A DNA stretch of 34,074 nucleotides. It comes from an uncultured Bacteroidia bacterium. GTDB lineage: Bacteria; Bacteroidota; Bacteroidia; Bacteroidales; UBA932. A program made the position numbers and the translations under genes. The notes beneath the pieces were generated by a model. The model had not been told where the DNA came from. It saw only the letters and a list, made by a program, of their open reading frames with translations, and searched no databases. The DNA is taken from assembly GCA_902774155.1 (NCBI GenBank), contig CACYHF010000015.1, forward strand, positions 1-34,074, read 5' to 3'. Below, piece after piece: positions 15,229-21,793 of the stretch (position 1 is the stretch's first letter; every line of letters starts with the position of its first letter).

Positions 15229-17562
15229 ATGCAGTTAAAAGTGACGGAAGACCTGAACCAGGTCATCAAATACGCGCAGGAAGAAGCCATGCGCACCGGC
15301 AGTTATGGGATCGGCCCGGATCACCTGTTCCTGGGTATCATCCGGCACGAGGAAAATGCAGCGTTCACCACGCTGCAACACCTGGGCATTGAACCGGCCG
15401 ACCTTAAGGTGTTCATTGACCAGCGCATCGTAACCGGGGAAACTATCCCTTACGAAGAATTGGAGCACATCAACTTCTCCCGTCAGGCGCAGAATGTCCT
15501 CAGCATCACGGTGATGGAGGCCACGCGGCTTAAGAGCGCGGCCGCGGCGCCGCAGCACCTGCTGCTGGCCTTGTGCCGCACCACGGAAAGCTACGGACAG
15601 GTGTACCTGCGCTCGCATGGTATCGACTACGGACGTCTGCTGGCGTATATGGAAGACGAAGGTCTCCTGCATCCCCACCAGCCGCAACAGGAAGAACCCA
15701 AGCAACCGTCCCAGGGACCGGAAGAAGAACAGCCGGCAGAGGACAAGAAACTGGATATCGAAGAATTCGCTTATGACCTCACCCGGGCCGCCCGTGAGGG
15801 CAAGCTGGATCCGGTGGTGGGCCGCGAAACGGAGATTGCCCGCGTGATTGAGATTCTGGGCCGAAGGAAGAAGAACAATCCCATGCTCATCGGAGAACCC
15901 GGCGTGGGCAAGAGCGCCATCGTGGAAGGCATTGCACAGCGCATCTCCACCGGTGACATATCGGCCGCCCTGGCCAAGAAGCGTATCCTCTCCCTGGACA
16001 TCGCATCCGTGGTGGCCGGCACCAAGTATCGCGGAGATTTTGAAAAACGCCTTAAGGGCATTATCCAGGAGGCCTCCGAAAATCCGGACCTGATCCTGTT
16101 CATCGACGAATTCCACACCATCGTAGGAGCGGGTGGCGCTTCCGGCAGCCTGGATGCGGCCAATATGCTCAAACCGGCGCTGGCGCGCGGCGAATTTCAG
16201 TGCATCGGTGCCACCACGCTGGACGAATTCACCAAGATCGTGGAAAAGGACGGCGGCCTGGACCGCCGCTTCCAGAAGATTGTGGTGGAACCCTGCAGCG
16301 TGCCGGAATCCATCGCCATCCTCCAGCAACTCAAGCCCAAATATGAAGAATTCCACGGCATCCAGTATACCGATGAAGCCCTGGAAGCGGCCGTACGCCT
16401 GACGGACCGGTACATTACGGACAAATCCCTGCCCGACAAAGCCATCGACGCCCTGGACGAGGCCGGCTCCATGGTACGCCTGTCCCTGGCCCGGAAAAAA
16501 GGCCGCGCGCAGGTGGTGGAGGCCGAAGACATCGCTTCCGTTGTGTCCAAGATGACGGGCATTCCCGTGAACAAGGTGGCCGAAAGCGAAGGCAACCGCC
16601 TGGTGAAGATGCGCACGCGCCTACGCCAACGCATCATCGGCCAGGACGAAGCCATTGAAAAGGTGGTGCGCGCCATCCAGCGCAACCGGGCGGGACTCAA
16701 GGACCCGCACCGGCCCATCGGCACCTTCCTCTTTTTCGGTCCCACCGGCGTGGGCAAGACGCAGCTGGCACGTTCGCTGGCCGAATACCTCTTTGACAGC
16801 GAGGACAACCTGGTGCGCCTGGACATGAGCGAATACATGGAAAAACACAGCGTGAGCCGCCTGATCGGTGCGCCTCCGGGATATGTTGGCTACGAAGAAG
16901 GCGGACAGCTTTCCGAACGGGTGCGCCGCAAACCCTACTGCGTGGTGCTGCTGGACGAAATTGAAAAAGCCCACCCGGACATCTACAACCTGCTTTTGCA
17001 GGTTATGGACGAAGGCCGACTTACGGACAGCAACGGCCGCACGGTGGATTTCAAGAATACCATTGTGATCATGACTTCCAACGTGGGAAGCCGGGAAGTG
17101 GAGGAATATGGCAGCGGGATTGGCTTTGCCACGGCCGGGAAAAACGTGGATACGGACCGGCGGAGCGTGGTGGAAAAAGCCGTGAAGAAGGCGTTCCCGC
17201 CGGAGTTTATCAACCGTGTGGACGATCAGGTATATTTCAACGCCCTGAACAAGGAGTCCATCGAGGCCATCATTGACATTGAGCTGAAAGATTTGCGCGC
17301 CCGGGCGCTGGATGCCGGTTACAAACTCACCATTACGCCTGCCGCCAAGCGCCTGATTGCCGATGCCGGCTACGACCCTGCCTATGGCGCACGGCCGCTG
17401 AAACGGGCCGTAATGCGCTATGTGGAAGACCCCGTGTCCGAATTCATTATCAGCGACCGGATTCTGCAGTCCCGTAAAAAGGGCAGCGGGCAGCTCCGGA
17501 CCCTGCGGGTGGGACTGTCCCCCGACAAGGAGTCCACGGTGGTGGATCTGAAGGAGGATTAG
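15229..17562 (+). CDS. clpA: ClpA-type AAA+ unfoldase, ClpP partner
   Basis: The 777-residue protein has an N-terminal Clp repeat domain (1-145), a charged linker rich in Glu/Pro/Gln (about 148-175) and two AAA+ modules. Walker A1 is GEPGVGKS from residue 222 and Walker A2 is GPTGVGKT from residue 504; Walker B motifs are LILFIDEFHT and CVVLLDEIEKAH. No long coiled-coil M domain separates the modules, which separates it from ClpB and ClpC. The tripeptide IGF at 631-633 (GSGIGFATAG) matches the ClpP-docking loop. It should unfold substrates for ClpP; no clpP or clpS lies in the window. The stop overlaps the end of the convergent 41-residue gene by four bases. Confidence 0.92.
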   Translation: MQLKVTEDLNQVIKYAQEEAMRTGSYGIGPDHLFLGIIRHEENAAFTTLQHLGIEPADLKVFIDQRIVTGETIPYEELEHINFSRQAQNVLSITVMEATRLKSAAAAPQHLLLALCRTTESYGQVYLRSHGIDYGRLLAYMEDEGLLHPHQPQQEEPKQPSQGPEEEQPAEDKKLDIEEFAYDLTRAAREGKLDPVVGRETEIARVIEILGRRKKNNPMLIGEPGVGKSAIVEGIAQRISTGDISAALAKKRILSLDIASVVAGTKYRGDFEKRLKGIIQEASENPDLILFIDEFHTIVGAGGASGSLDAANMLKPALARGEFQCIGATTLDEFTKIVEKDGGLDRRFQKIVVEPCSVPESIAILQQLKPKYEEFHGIQYTDEALEAAVRLTDRYITDKSLPDKAIDALDEAGSMVRLSLARKKGRAQVVEAEDIASVVSKMTGIPVNKVAESEGNRLVKMRTRLRQRIIGQDEAIEKVVRAIQRNRAGLKDPHRPIGTFLFFGPTGVGKTQLARSLAEYLFDSEDNLVRLDMSEYMEKHSVSRLIGAPPGYVGYEEGGQLSERVRRKPYCVVLLDEIEKAHPDIYNLLLQVMDEGRLTDSNGRTVDFKNTIVIMTSNVGSREVEEYGSGIGFATAGKNVDTDRRSVVEKAVKKAFPPEFINRVDDQVYFNALNKESIEAIIDIELKDLRARALDAGYKLTITPAAKRLIADAGYDPAYGARPLKRAVMRYVEDPVSEFIISDRILQSRKKGSGQLRTLRVGLSPDKESTVVDLKED

Positions 17563-17684
17563 AGACTGGCGGCTTCTTCGAACTCAAGACCCAAGTCTTC
17601 GATGATATCCTTCAGCGCCTGGAAGGAAGTGGAAGAGGAGATGAAGTTACCCAGGACATCCACGTTGAAATCTGTGTTACGCAT
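17559..17684 (-). CDS. Unrecognised 41-residue acidic protein
   Basis: An ATG at 17684 opens 41 codons ending in TAA at 17559-17561. The protein starts MRNTDFNVDVLGNFISSSTS and ends with the acidic DIIEDLGLEFEEAASL. I do not recognise a family. Evidence that it is real: its codons favour C or G in third position like the neighbouring genes, a perfect TAnnTTTG promoter (17711-17718) lies about 26 bases upstream, and it fills the gap between the clp stop and the esterase start exactly. It has no signal peptide, cysteine or membrane segment; a short helix (residues 21-38) is likely. It might be a regulator or adaptor, or the leader part of a peptide precursor, but nothing in the sequence decides this. 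Its tail overlaps the clp stop codon. Confidence 0.6.
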   Translation of the reverse strand: MRNTDFNVDVLGNFISSSTSFQALKDIIEDLGLEFEEAASL

Positions 17685-17710
17685 GACGTTGTTCTTTTAA
17701 GTTTCTGATG

Positions 17711-17718
17711 CAAAGGTA
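17711..17718 (-). promoter_or_regulatory. Promoter TACCTTTG for the 41-residue gene
   Basis: The reverse strand reads TACCTTTG, 26 bases before the ATG at 17684. A TTTGGC lies further upstream, but its spacing (14 bases) is shorter than usual. Confidence 0.55.
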
Positions 17719-17757
17719 CGGCCACCTTGCGCCAAACTATTGCTCAAGCTGTTTTTT

Positions 17758-18684
17758 ATGAAAAAATTCATCGTTTTATTAGCGCTTTGTCTGGGTTTTG
17801 CCGCCCAGGCCCAGGAAACGTACCGTTTTGCCGAAAGGGATACCTGCTCCCTTTATCTGGATATCTATCGGCCTGCTGCAGGTAGCCAGACACAACTGGA
17901 CAGCCTGGACAAACCCGCCATTATGTACGTCTTCGGCGGCGGTTTCATTATGGGCGAACGCTCGCACCCCTGGCATCTTCCGTGGTTCAGGACCCTGAAC
18001 GAAAACGGCTATACAGTGGTAACGGTAGATTACCGGCTGGGTATGAAAGGGGTAAAGGTGGGAAAAGGCATGAGCGGCGCACTCCAAGCCTCCGACGCTT
18101 TTGAAAACGCCCAGCAGATGGGCGTGGAAGACGTTATATCGGCCGTGACTTTCCTGCTGGAGCAGAAGGATTCGCTGGGAATCGATCCTTACAATATGGT
18201 TATTTCCGGTTCATCGGCCGGAGCCATCATTTCGCTGGCCACCGAATATGCCCTTGTGAGCGGACGCGCCAAAGGCCTGCCGGAAGACTTTAATTTCAAG
18301 GGCGTCATGTCCTTTGCCGGAGGCATCATCAGCAACAGTGGAGCGCCCCATTTCCCGAAGGCTCCCTGCCCCATCCTGCTGCTGCACGGAACGGCCGACC
18401 AGGCTGTGCAGTATAAGAGCATGGCCTTGTTCGGCAAAGGAATCTGGGGAAGTTCCTGGCTGGCAAACGACTGGAAACGAGCGGGATATAACAATTACTG
18501 TATCTATCGCTTTAAGGATTCCACCCACGACGTAGCCATGTATATGGAAGTGCTCTGGGACCTGGAAAAAACCTTCCTGGAGCAGAATGTCATACGGGGA
18601 CACGCCCGCAGCGTGGACGCACTGGTGGATGACGCTTCGCTCCCCCACTGGATGCAGATTTCCCTGGGCGATATCTACAAATAA
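17758..18684 (+). CDS. Secreted alpha/beta-hydrolase (esterase-like)
   Basis: The 308-residue protein has a signal peptide MKKFIVLLALCLGFAAQAQ. The hydrolase core has an oxyanion segment YVFGGGFIMGERS, the nucleophile elbow SGSSAGAII (Ser in GxSxG), a likely acid in HGTADQAVQY and a likely His in DSTHDVAMY. The pattern resembles BD-FAE and carboxylesterase-type enzymes, although the usual HGGG is FGGG. The substrate is unknown; cell-surface or periplasmic ester cleavage, for example of acetylated or feruloylated glycans, is one possibility. ATG 17758 is chosen over an upstream TTG because it gives a clean signal peptide. No TAnnTTTG motif was found in front of it. Its last 10 bases overlap the convergent Lrp gene. 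Confidence 0.82.
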   Translation: MKKFIVLLALCLGFAAQAQETYRFAERDTCSLYLDIYRPAAGSQTQLDSLDKPAIMYVFGGGFIMGERSHPWHLPWFRTLNENGYTVVTVDYRLGMKGVKVGKGMSGALQASDAFENAQQMGVEDVISAVTFLLEQKDSLGIDPYNMVISGSSAGAIISLATEYALVSGRAKGLPEDFNFKGVMSFAGGIISNSGAPHFPKAPCPILLLHGTADQAVQYKSMALFGKGIWGSSWLANDWKRAGYNNYCIYRFKDSTHDVAMYMEVLWDLEKTFLEQNVIRGHARSVDALVDDASLPHWMQISLGDIYK

Positions 18685-19142
18685 AGGGCGTGGGTGTTCT
18701 TGATCTCGTCCATCACAAAAGATGAGAGGATGGAACCGATGGAGTCAATGTTGCCCAGCACATTGATGATGAACTCATTATAATACTTCATATCCGAAGC
18801 CTGGATCTTCAGCAGGTAGTCGTATTCGCCGGATATGTTGTAGCATTCAATCACCTGGGGAATGTCCTTGATTACGGAGATGAAGTTCCGGGCCACGGAA
18901 CGCGTCATCTGTTTCAGTTTCACGCTGCAGAACACCGTGAAACCCCGGCCCAGTTTGCCGGCATCCAGCACCGCCGCATATTTCAGGATAAAACCCTCTC
19001 TTTCCAAACGCTTCATCCGCTCGAAAACCGGCGTGGTGGAAAGGTGCACCTGAGACGCCAGTTCCTTGGTGGTGAGCCGCGCATTTTCCTGCAATGCCCG
19101 CAGAATCTGCAGATCGATGTTGTCCAATATTATTTCACTCAT
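18675..19142 (-). CDS. Lrp/AsnC family transcriptional regulator
   Basis: The 155-residue DNA-binding protein has an N-terminal winged helix (residues 8-55, ILRALQENARLTTKELASQV then STTPVFERMKRLEREGFI). Its C-terminal RAM ligand domain (65-150) contains KDIPQVIECYNISGEYDYLL and SILSSFVMDEIKN. The family senses amino acids and forms dimers to octamers. It is divergent from metY-metX-thrA, so control of methionine or aspartate-family synthesis and of itself is the natural reading. The tandem palindrome at 19224-19249 is a plausible binding site. Its 3' end overlaps the esterase gene by 10 bases. Confidence 0.93.
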   Translation of the reverse strand: MSEIILDNIDLQILRALQENARLTTKELASQVHLSTTPVFERMKRLEREGFILKYAAVLDAGKLGRGFTVFCSVKLKQMTRSVARNFISVIKDIPQVIECYNISGEYDYLLKIQASDMKYYNEFIINVLGNIDSIGSILSSFVMDEIKNTHALYL

Positions 19143-19197
19143 TCTTTTTTTCGTCTAAAAACCAGCCCTAAAAATACATTTATTCTATTATTCGTAA

Positions 19198-19205
19198 CAA
19201 AAATA
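19198..19205 (-). promoter_or_regulatory. Candidate promoter TATTTTTG for the Lrp gene
   Basis: The reverse strand reads TATTTTTG 55 bases before the ATG at 19142. The region is very AT-rich, so the match is weaker evidence than elsewhere. Confidence 0.45.
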
Positions 19206-19223
19206 GCAATTTATTCCGACTTT

Positions 19224-19249
19224 TAGAAATTTCTTGTACGAAATTTCTA
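19224..19249. promoter_or_regulatory. Tandem palindrome, probable Lrp/AsnC operator
   Basis: TAGAAATTTC and GAAATTTCTA are perfect 10-base inverted arms around the 6-base spacer TTGTAC. Each arm contains GAAATTTC, itself a palindrome, so the site is also two direct copies 14 bases apart. It sits seven bases upstream of the met promoter motif and upstream of the lrp promoter, the right place to regulate both. Known E. coli Lrp sites are AT-rich palindromes of similar style. Binding is inferred. Confidence 0.6.
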
Positions 19250-19256
19250 CTTCGAC

Positions 19257-19264
19257 TATCTTTG
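19257..19264 (+). promoter_or_regulatory. Promoter TATCTTTG for metY-metX(-thrA)
   Basis: TATCTTTG ends exactly where the left arm of the 27-bp inverted repeat begins (the final G is shared). Transcription would therefore start inside the left arm. The ATG is at 19404, giving an unusually long leader for this window of about 130 bases. Confidence 0.65.
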
Positions 19265-19385
19265 TTCCGGCAGATATACCTTCCAAAATCTGTGGCCACC
19301 CTTGGCCTCATAAAAGGGAGGGGCCCGTCCGTAAGGATGGGAGGGGTCGCGAAGCGACGATTTTGGAAGGTATATCTGCCGGAAC
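19264..19385 (+). repeat. 27-bp perfect inverted repeat enclosing three hairpins, in the met leader
   Basis: Bases 19264-19290 are the exact reverse complement of 19359-19385. The 68 bases between hold three more helices: GGCCA/TGGCC (19294-19298 with 19303-19307), CCCGTCC/GGATGGG with one G-T pair around GTAA (near 19324-19341), and GTCGC/GCGAC around GAA (19346-19358). As RNA this would fold into a long stem closing a junction with three arms. As DNA it resembles a small palindromic repeat element with terminal inverted repeats; no target-site duplication is obvious. It could be a structured leader controlling met expression, or an inserted repeat (MITE or REP-like) adopted as a leader. Inner text such as GGGAGGGGTCGCGAAGCGAC looks to me like a dispersed intergenic repeat, but this is memory, not a search. 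Confidence 0.75.
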
Positions 19386-19403
19386 TAACCAAAAATATAG
19401 AGT

Positions 19404-20684
19404 ATGGTAAAGATTGACACCCGTTGTGTACATGCTGGATATGCTCCAGGAAAGGGCGAACCGCGGCAGGTTCCTATTATCCAGAGTACTACCTTTAAAT
19501 ATGAGACCTCGGACCAGATGGGCAAATTGTTCGACCTGGAGGAGAGCGGATATTTCTATACCCGTTTGCAGAATCCCACGGTGGATGCCACCGCCGCCCA
19601 GATCAACGACCTGGAAGGCGGTGTGGGCGCCATCCTCACCTCCTCCGGCCAGGCGGCCAACCTGTTCGCCGTCCTGAACATCGCCAGCGCCGGCGACCAC
19701 ATCATCGCAGCCAACAACATCTACGGCGGCACCTTCAACCTGTTGGGCGTCACGCTGCCCAAGCTGGGAATCGGCATCACTTTCCTGAAGGCCGATGCCT
19801 CCGATGAGGAAATCCAATCGGCCATCCAGCCCAACACCAAACTGGTTTTCGGCGAAACCATCTCCAACCCCGGCGTGGAAGTGTTCGACATCGAGCGCTG
19901 GGCCGCCGTGGCGCACCGGAACGGCCTTCCGCTGGTGGTGGACAACACCTTTGCCACCCCTGTCCTGTGCCGTCCCTTTGAATGGGGGGCCGATATCGTG
20001 ACCCACTCCACCACCAAATACATCGACGGACATGGCGTAAGCGTGGGTGGTGCCCTGGTGGACAGCGGGAACTTCCCCTGGGACGCTTATCCGGAGCGTT
20101 TCCCCGGCCTCACTACCCCCGACGCTTCCTACCACGGCCTCACCTACACCAAGCAGTTCGGGAAGGCGGCCTTCATTGTAAAGGCCACCACCCATCTGAT
20201 GCGCGACCTGGGAAGCACCCAGAGCCCGCAAAACGCCTTCTACCTGCACCTGGGCCTGCAAACCCTGCATCTGCGCATCAAGCGACACAGCGAAAGCGCC
20301 CTGCAGGTGGCCCGCTGGCTGGAGAAGTGCCCGGATGTAGCGTGGGTACGCTACCCCGGCCTGGAGAGCGACCCGCACCACGCTCTGGCCCAGAAATACG
20401 TTCCGGACGGATGCAGCGGTGTATTGTGCTTCGGCCTCAAAGGCGGCCGCGCCTTCGACAACCGCTTCCTGGATGCCCTGAAACTCACCACCATTGAAAC
20501 ACACGTGGCAGACTGCCACACCTGCGTGCTGCATCCCGCCTCGCATACGCATCGGCAGCTTTCCGACGAACAGCTCCGCGCAGCAGGCATTGCCCCCGAC
20601 CTCATTCGCTTCAGCGTGGGTCTGGAAGCTCCGGAAGACATTATCGCCGACCTGGAACAAGCCTTAGCCGCCGCCAAAGCATGA
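19404..20684 (+). CDS. metY: O-acetylhomoserine sulfhydrylase
   Basis: This 426-residue PLP enzyme of the Cys/Met metabolism family makes homocysteine from O-acetylhomoserine and sulfide. PLP-binding Lys205 lies in HSTTKYIDGHG. The N-terminus (DTRCVHAGYAPGKGEPRQVP), TSSGQAANLFAVLNIASAGD and the C-terminal CHTCVLHPASHTHRQL with FSVGLEAPEDI match MetY more than MetB or MetC; the pairing with metX supports this. Full length. The ATG at 19404 follows the hairpin leader by 18 bases, and metX overlaps its stop by four bases, so the two are translationally coupled. Confidence 0.93.
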   Translation: MVKIDTRCVHAGYAPGKGEPRQVPIIQSTTFKYETSDQMGKLFDLEESGYFYTRLQNPTVDATAAQINDLEGGVGAILTSSGQAANLFAVLNIASAGDHIIAANNIYGGTFNLLGVTLPKLGIGITFLKADASDEEIQSAIQPNTKLVFGETISNPGVEVFDIERWAAVAHRNGLPLVVDNTFATPVLCRPFEWGADIVTHSTTKYIDGHGVSVGGALVDSGNFPWDAYPERFPGLTTPDASYHGLTYTKQFGKAAFIVKATTHLMRDLGSTQSPQNAFYLHLGLQTLHLRIKRHSESALQVARWLEKCPDVAWVRYPGLESDPHHALAQKYVPDGCSGVLCFGLKGGRAFDNRFLDALKLTTIETHVADCHTCVLHPASHTHRQLSDEQLRAAGIAPDLIRFSVGLEAPEDIIADLEQALAAAKA

Positions 20685-21679
20685 TCCGTCAGGAAATTAC
20701 TGTACCCCTTGAACTGGAATGCGGCGCCCGCCTGGAAAGCGCCCGCCTGGTTTTTCATACCTCTGGCGCCCGGGCCGGCCGGGTCATCTGGATCTGCCAC
20801 GCCCTTACCGCCAACTCCGACCCTGAAGACTGGTGGCCGGATATGGTGGGACCGGGCCGTACCATCGATACGGAACGGGATTACGTCATTTGTGTCAATA
20901 TGCTGGGCAGCGCATACGGTTCTGAAGGACCTGCCCGGGAGAATCCCGCCACCGGAAAACCCTGGATGCTGGATTTCCCGGACGTCACCATCCGGGACAC
21001 GGTGAATTCTTTCATTGCTGTTCGGAAATACTTGGGTATCAACAAAATAGACCTTTTAATCGGCGCCTCCAACGGAGGATTCCATGCCGTAGAATGGGCC
21101 ATTATGGAGCCAGATATCTTCCGCCGCTGCCTGTTCCTGTGCACCGCGCCGCGCATCTCCCCTTTCCTGGGAGCTACGGTGGAAGCGCAGCGAATGGCCC
21201 TGGAGGCCGATCCCAGTTTCCGCGAAGCACGCAGCCTGGATGGCGGCCGGGAAGGCCTCAAATGCGCCCGGGCACAGGCCCTCATCAGCTACCGCTGCTT
21301 CCGGGGCTACGGACTCACCCAGTCCGAAGCCGACCCCGATACGCTGTTTGCCCGCCGGGTGGCCTCCTATGAGCGCTACCAGGGCGAGAAACTGGTACGC
21401 CGCGGCTTCGACGCGTATTCCTATTACAGCCTCTGCAACGCCCTGGACAGCCACAATGCGGGCCGGGGACGCGGGGGCGTTCAGGCGGCCCTGAAAACCA
21501 TCAAGGCCCAGGTAACGGTGCTGGCCGTGGATACCGACCAACTTTTCCCTCCGGCAGAAGGCCGCACCTGGACCGCCTGGATTCCGGGCGCCCGTTATAT
21601 TGAAATTTCATCTGATTTTGGCCATGACGGTTTTTTACTGGAAATACCTAAAATCTCTGCATTAATTATTATGAATTAA
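20681..21679 (+). CDS. metX: Homoserine O-acetyltransferase (MetX type)
   Basis: This 332-residue alpha/beta-hydrolase-fold enzyme transfers acetyl from acetyl-CoA to homoserine. The catalytic triad is visible as Ser130 (GASNGGF), Asp286 (DTDQLFPP) and His315 (DFGHDGFLLE). The motif NMLGSAYGSEGPARENPATG is the family's substrate-side loop, close to the usual NxxGxxxGSTGP block. Two differences from the common pattern are noted: Asn instead of Met after the nucleophile, and a length somewhat below the usual 350-380 residues. A succinyl- rather than acetyltransferase activity cannot be excluded from sequence. It overlaps metY by ATGA. A hairpin and 114 bases separate it from thrA. Confidence 0.9.
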   Translation: MIRQEITVPLELECGARLESARLVFHTSGARAGRVIWICHALTANSDPEDWWPDMVGPGRTIDTERDYVICVNMLGSAYGSEGPARENPATGKPWMLDFPDVTIRDTVNSFIAVRKYLGINKIDLLIGASNGGFHAVEWAIMEPDIFRRCLFLCTAPRISPFLGATVEAQRMALEADPSFREARSLDGGREGLKCARAQALISYRCFRGYGLTQSEADPDTLFARRVASYERYQGEKLVRRGFDAYSYYSLCNALDSHNAGRGRGGVQAALKTIKAQVTVLAVDTDQLFPPAEGRTWTAWIPGARYIEISSDFGHDGFLLEIPKISALIIMN

Positions 21680-21688
21680 CAAAGTAAG

Positions 21689-21709
21689 TCCCTCCCCCGA
21701 GGGGAGGGA
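21689..21709. repeat. 9-bp hairpin in the metX-thrA gap
   Basis: TCCCTCCCC and GGGGAGGGA pair perfectly around CGA, followed by ATTTAGGGAGAGGG. There is no proper T-run, so at best it is a weak terminator or an mRNA processing or stability element. The purine-rich GGGAGGG text recalls the inner part of the met leader element. No TAnnTTTG promoter was seen between here and thrA. Confidence 0.5.
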
Positions 21710-21793
21710 TTTAGGGAGAGGGTAACGTGGGGCATTGATTGTGCGTGGGGAGATTATATTAATAAAGTTGTTTTATAGATTATAAGTGCGCGT

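Noticed and set aside
19264-19385. Invertible (phase-variable) promoter
   Set aside because: Long inverted repeats suggested it, but the promoter motif lies outside the repeats and the enclosed 68 bases contain no TAnnTTTG on either strand. No invertase gene is in the window.
19264-19403. Known SAM riboswitch before the met genes
   Set aside because: I looked for the conserved SAM-I (S-box) core and SAM-II-like features and did not see them. A covariance search could overturn this.
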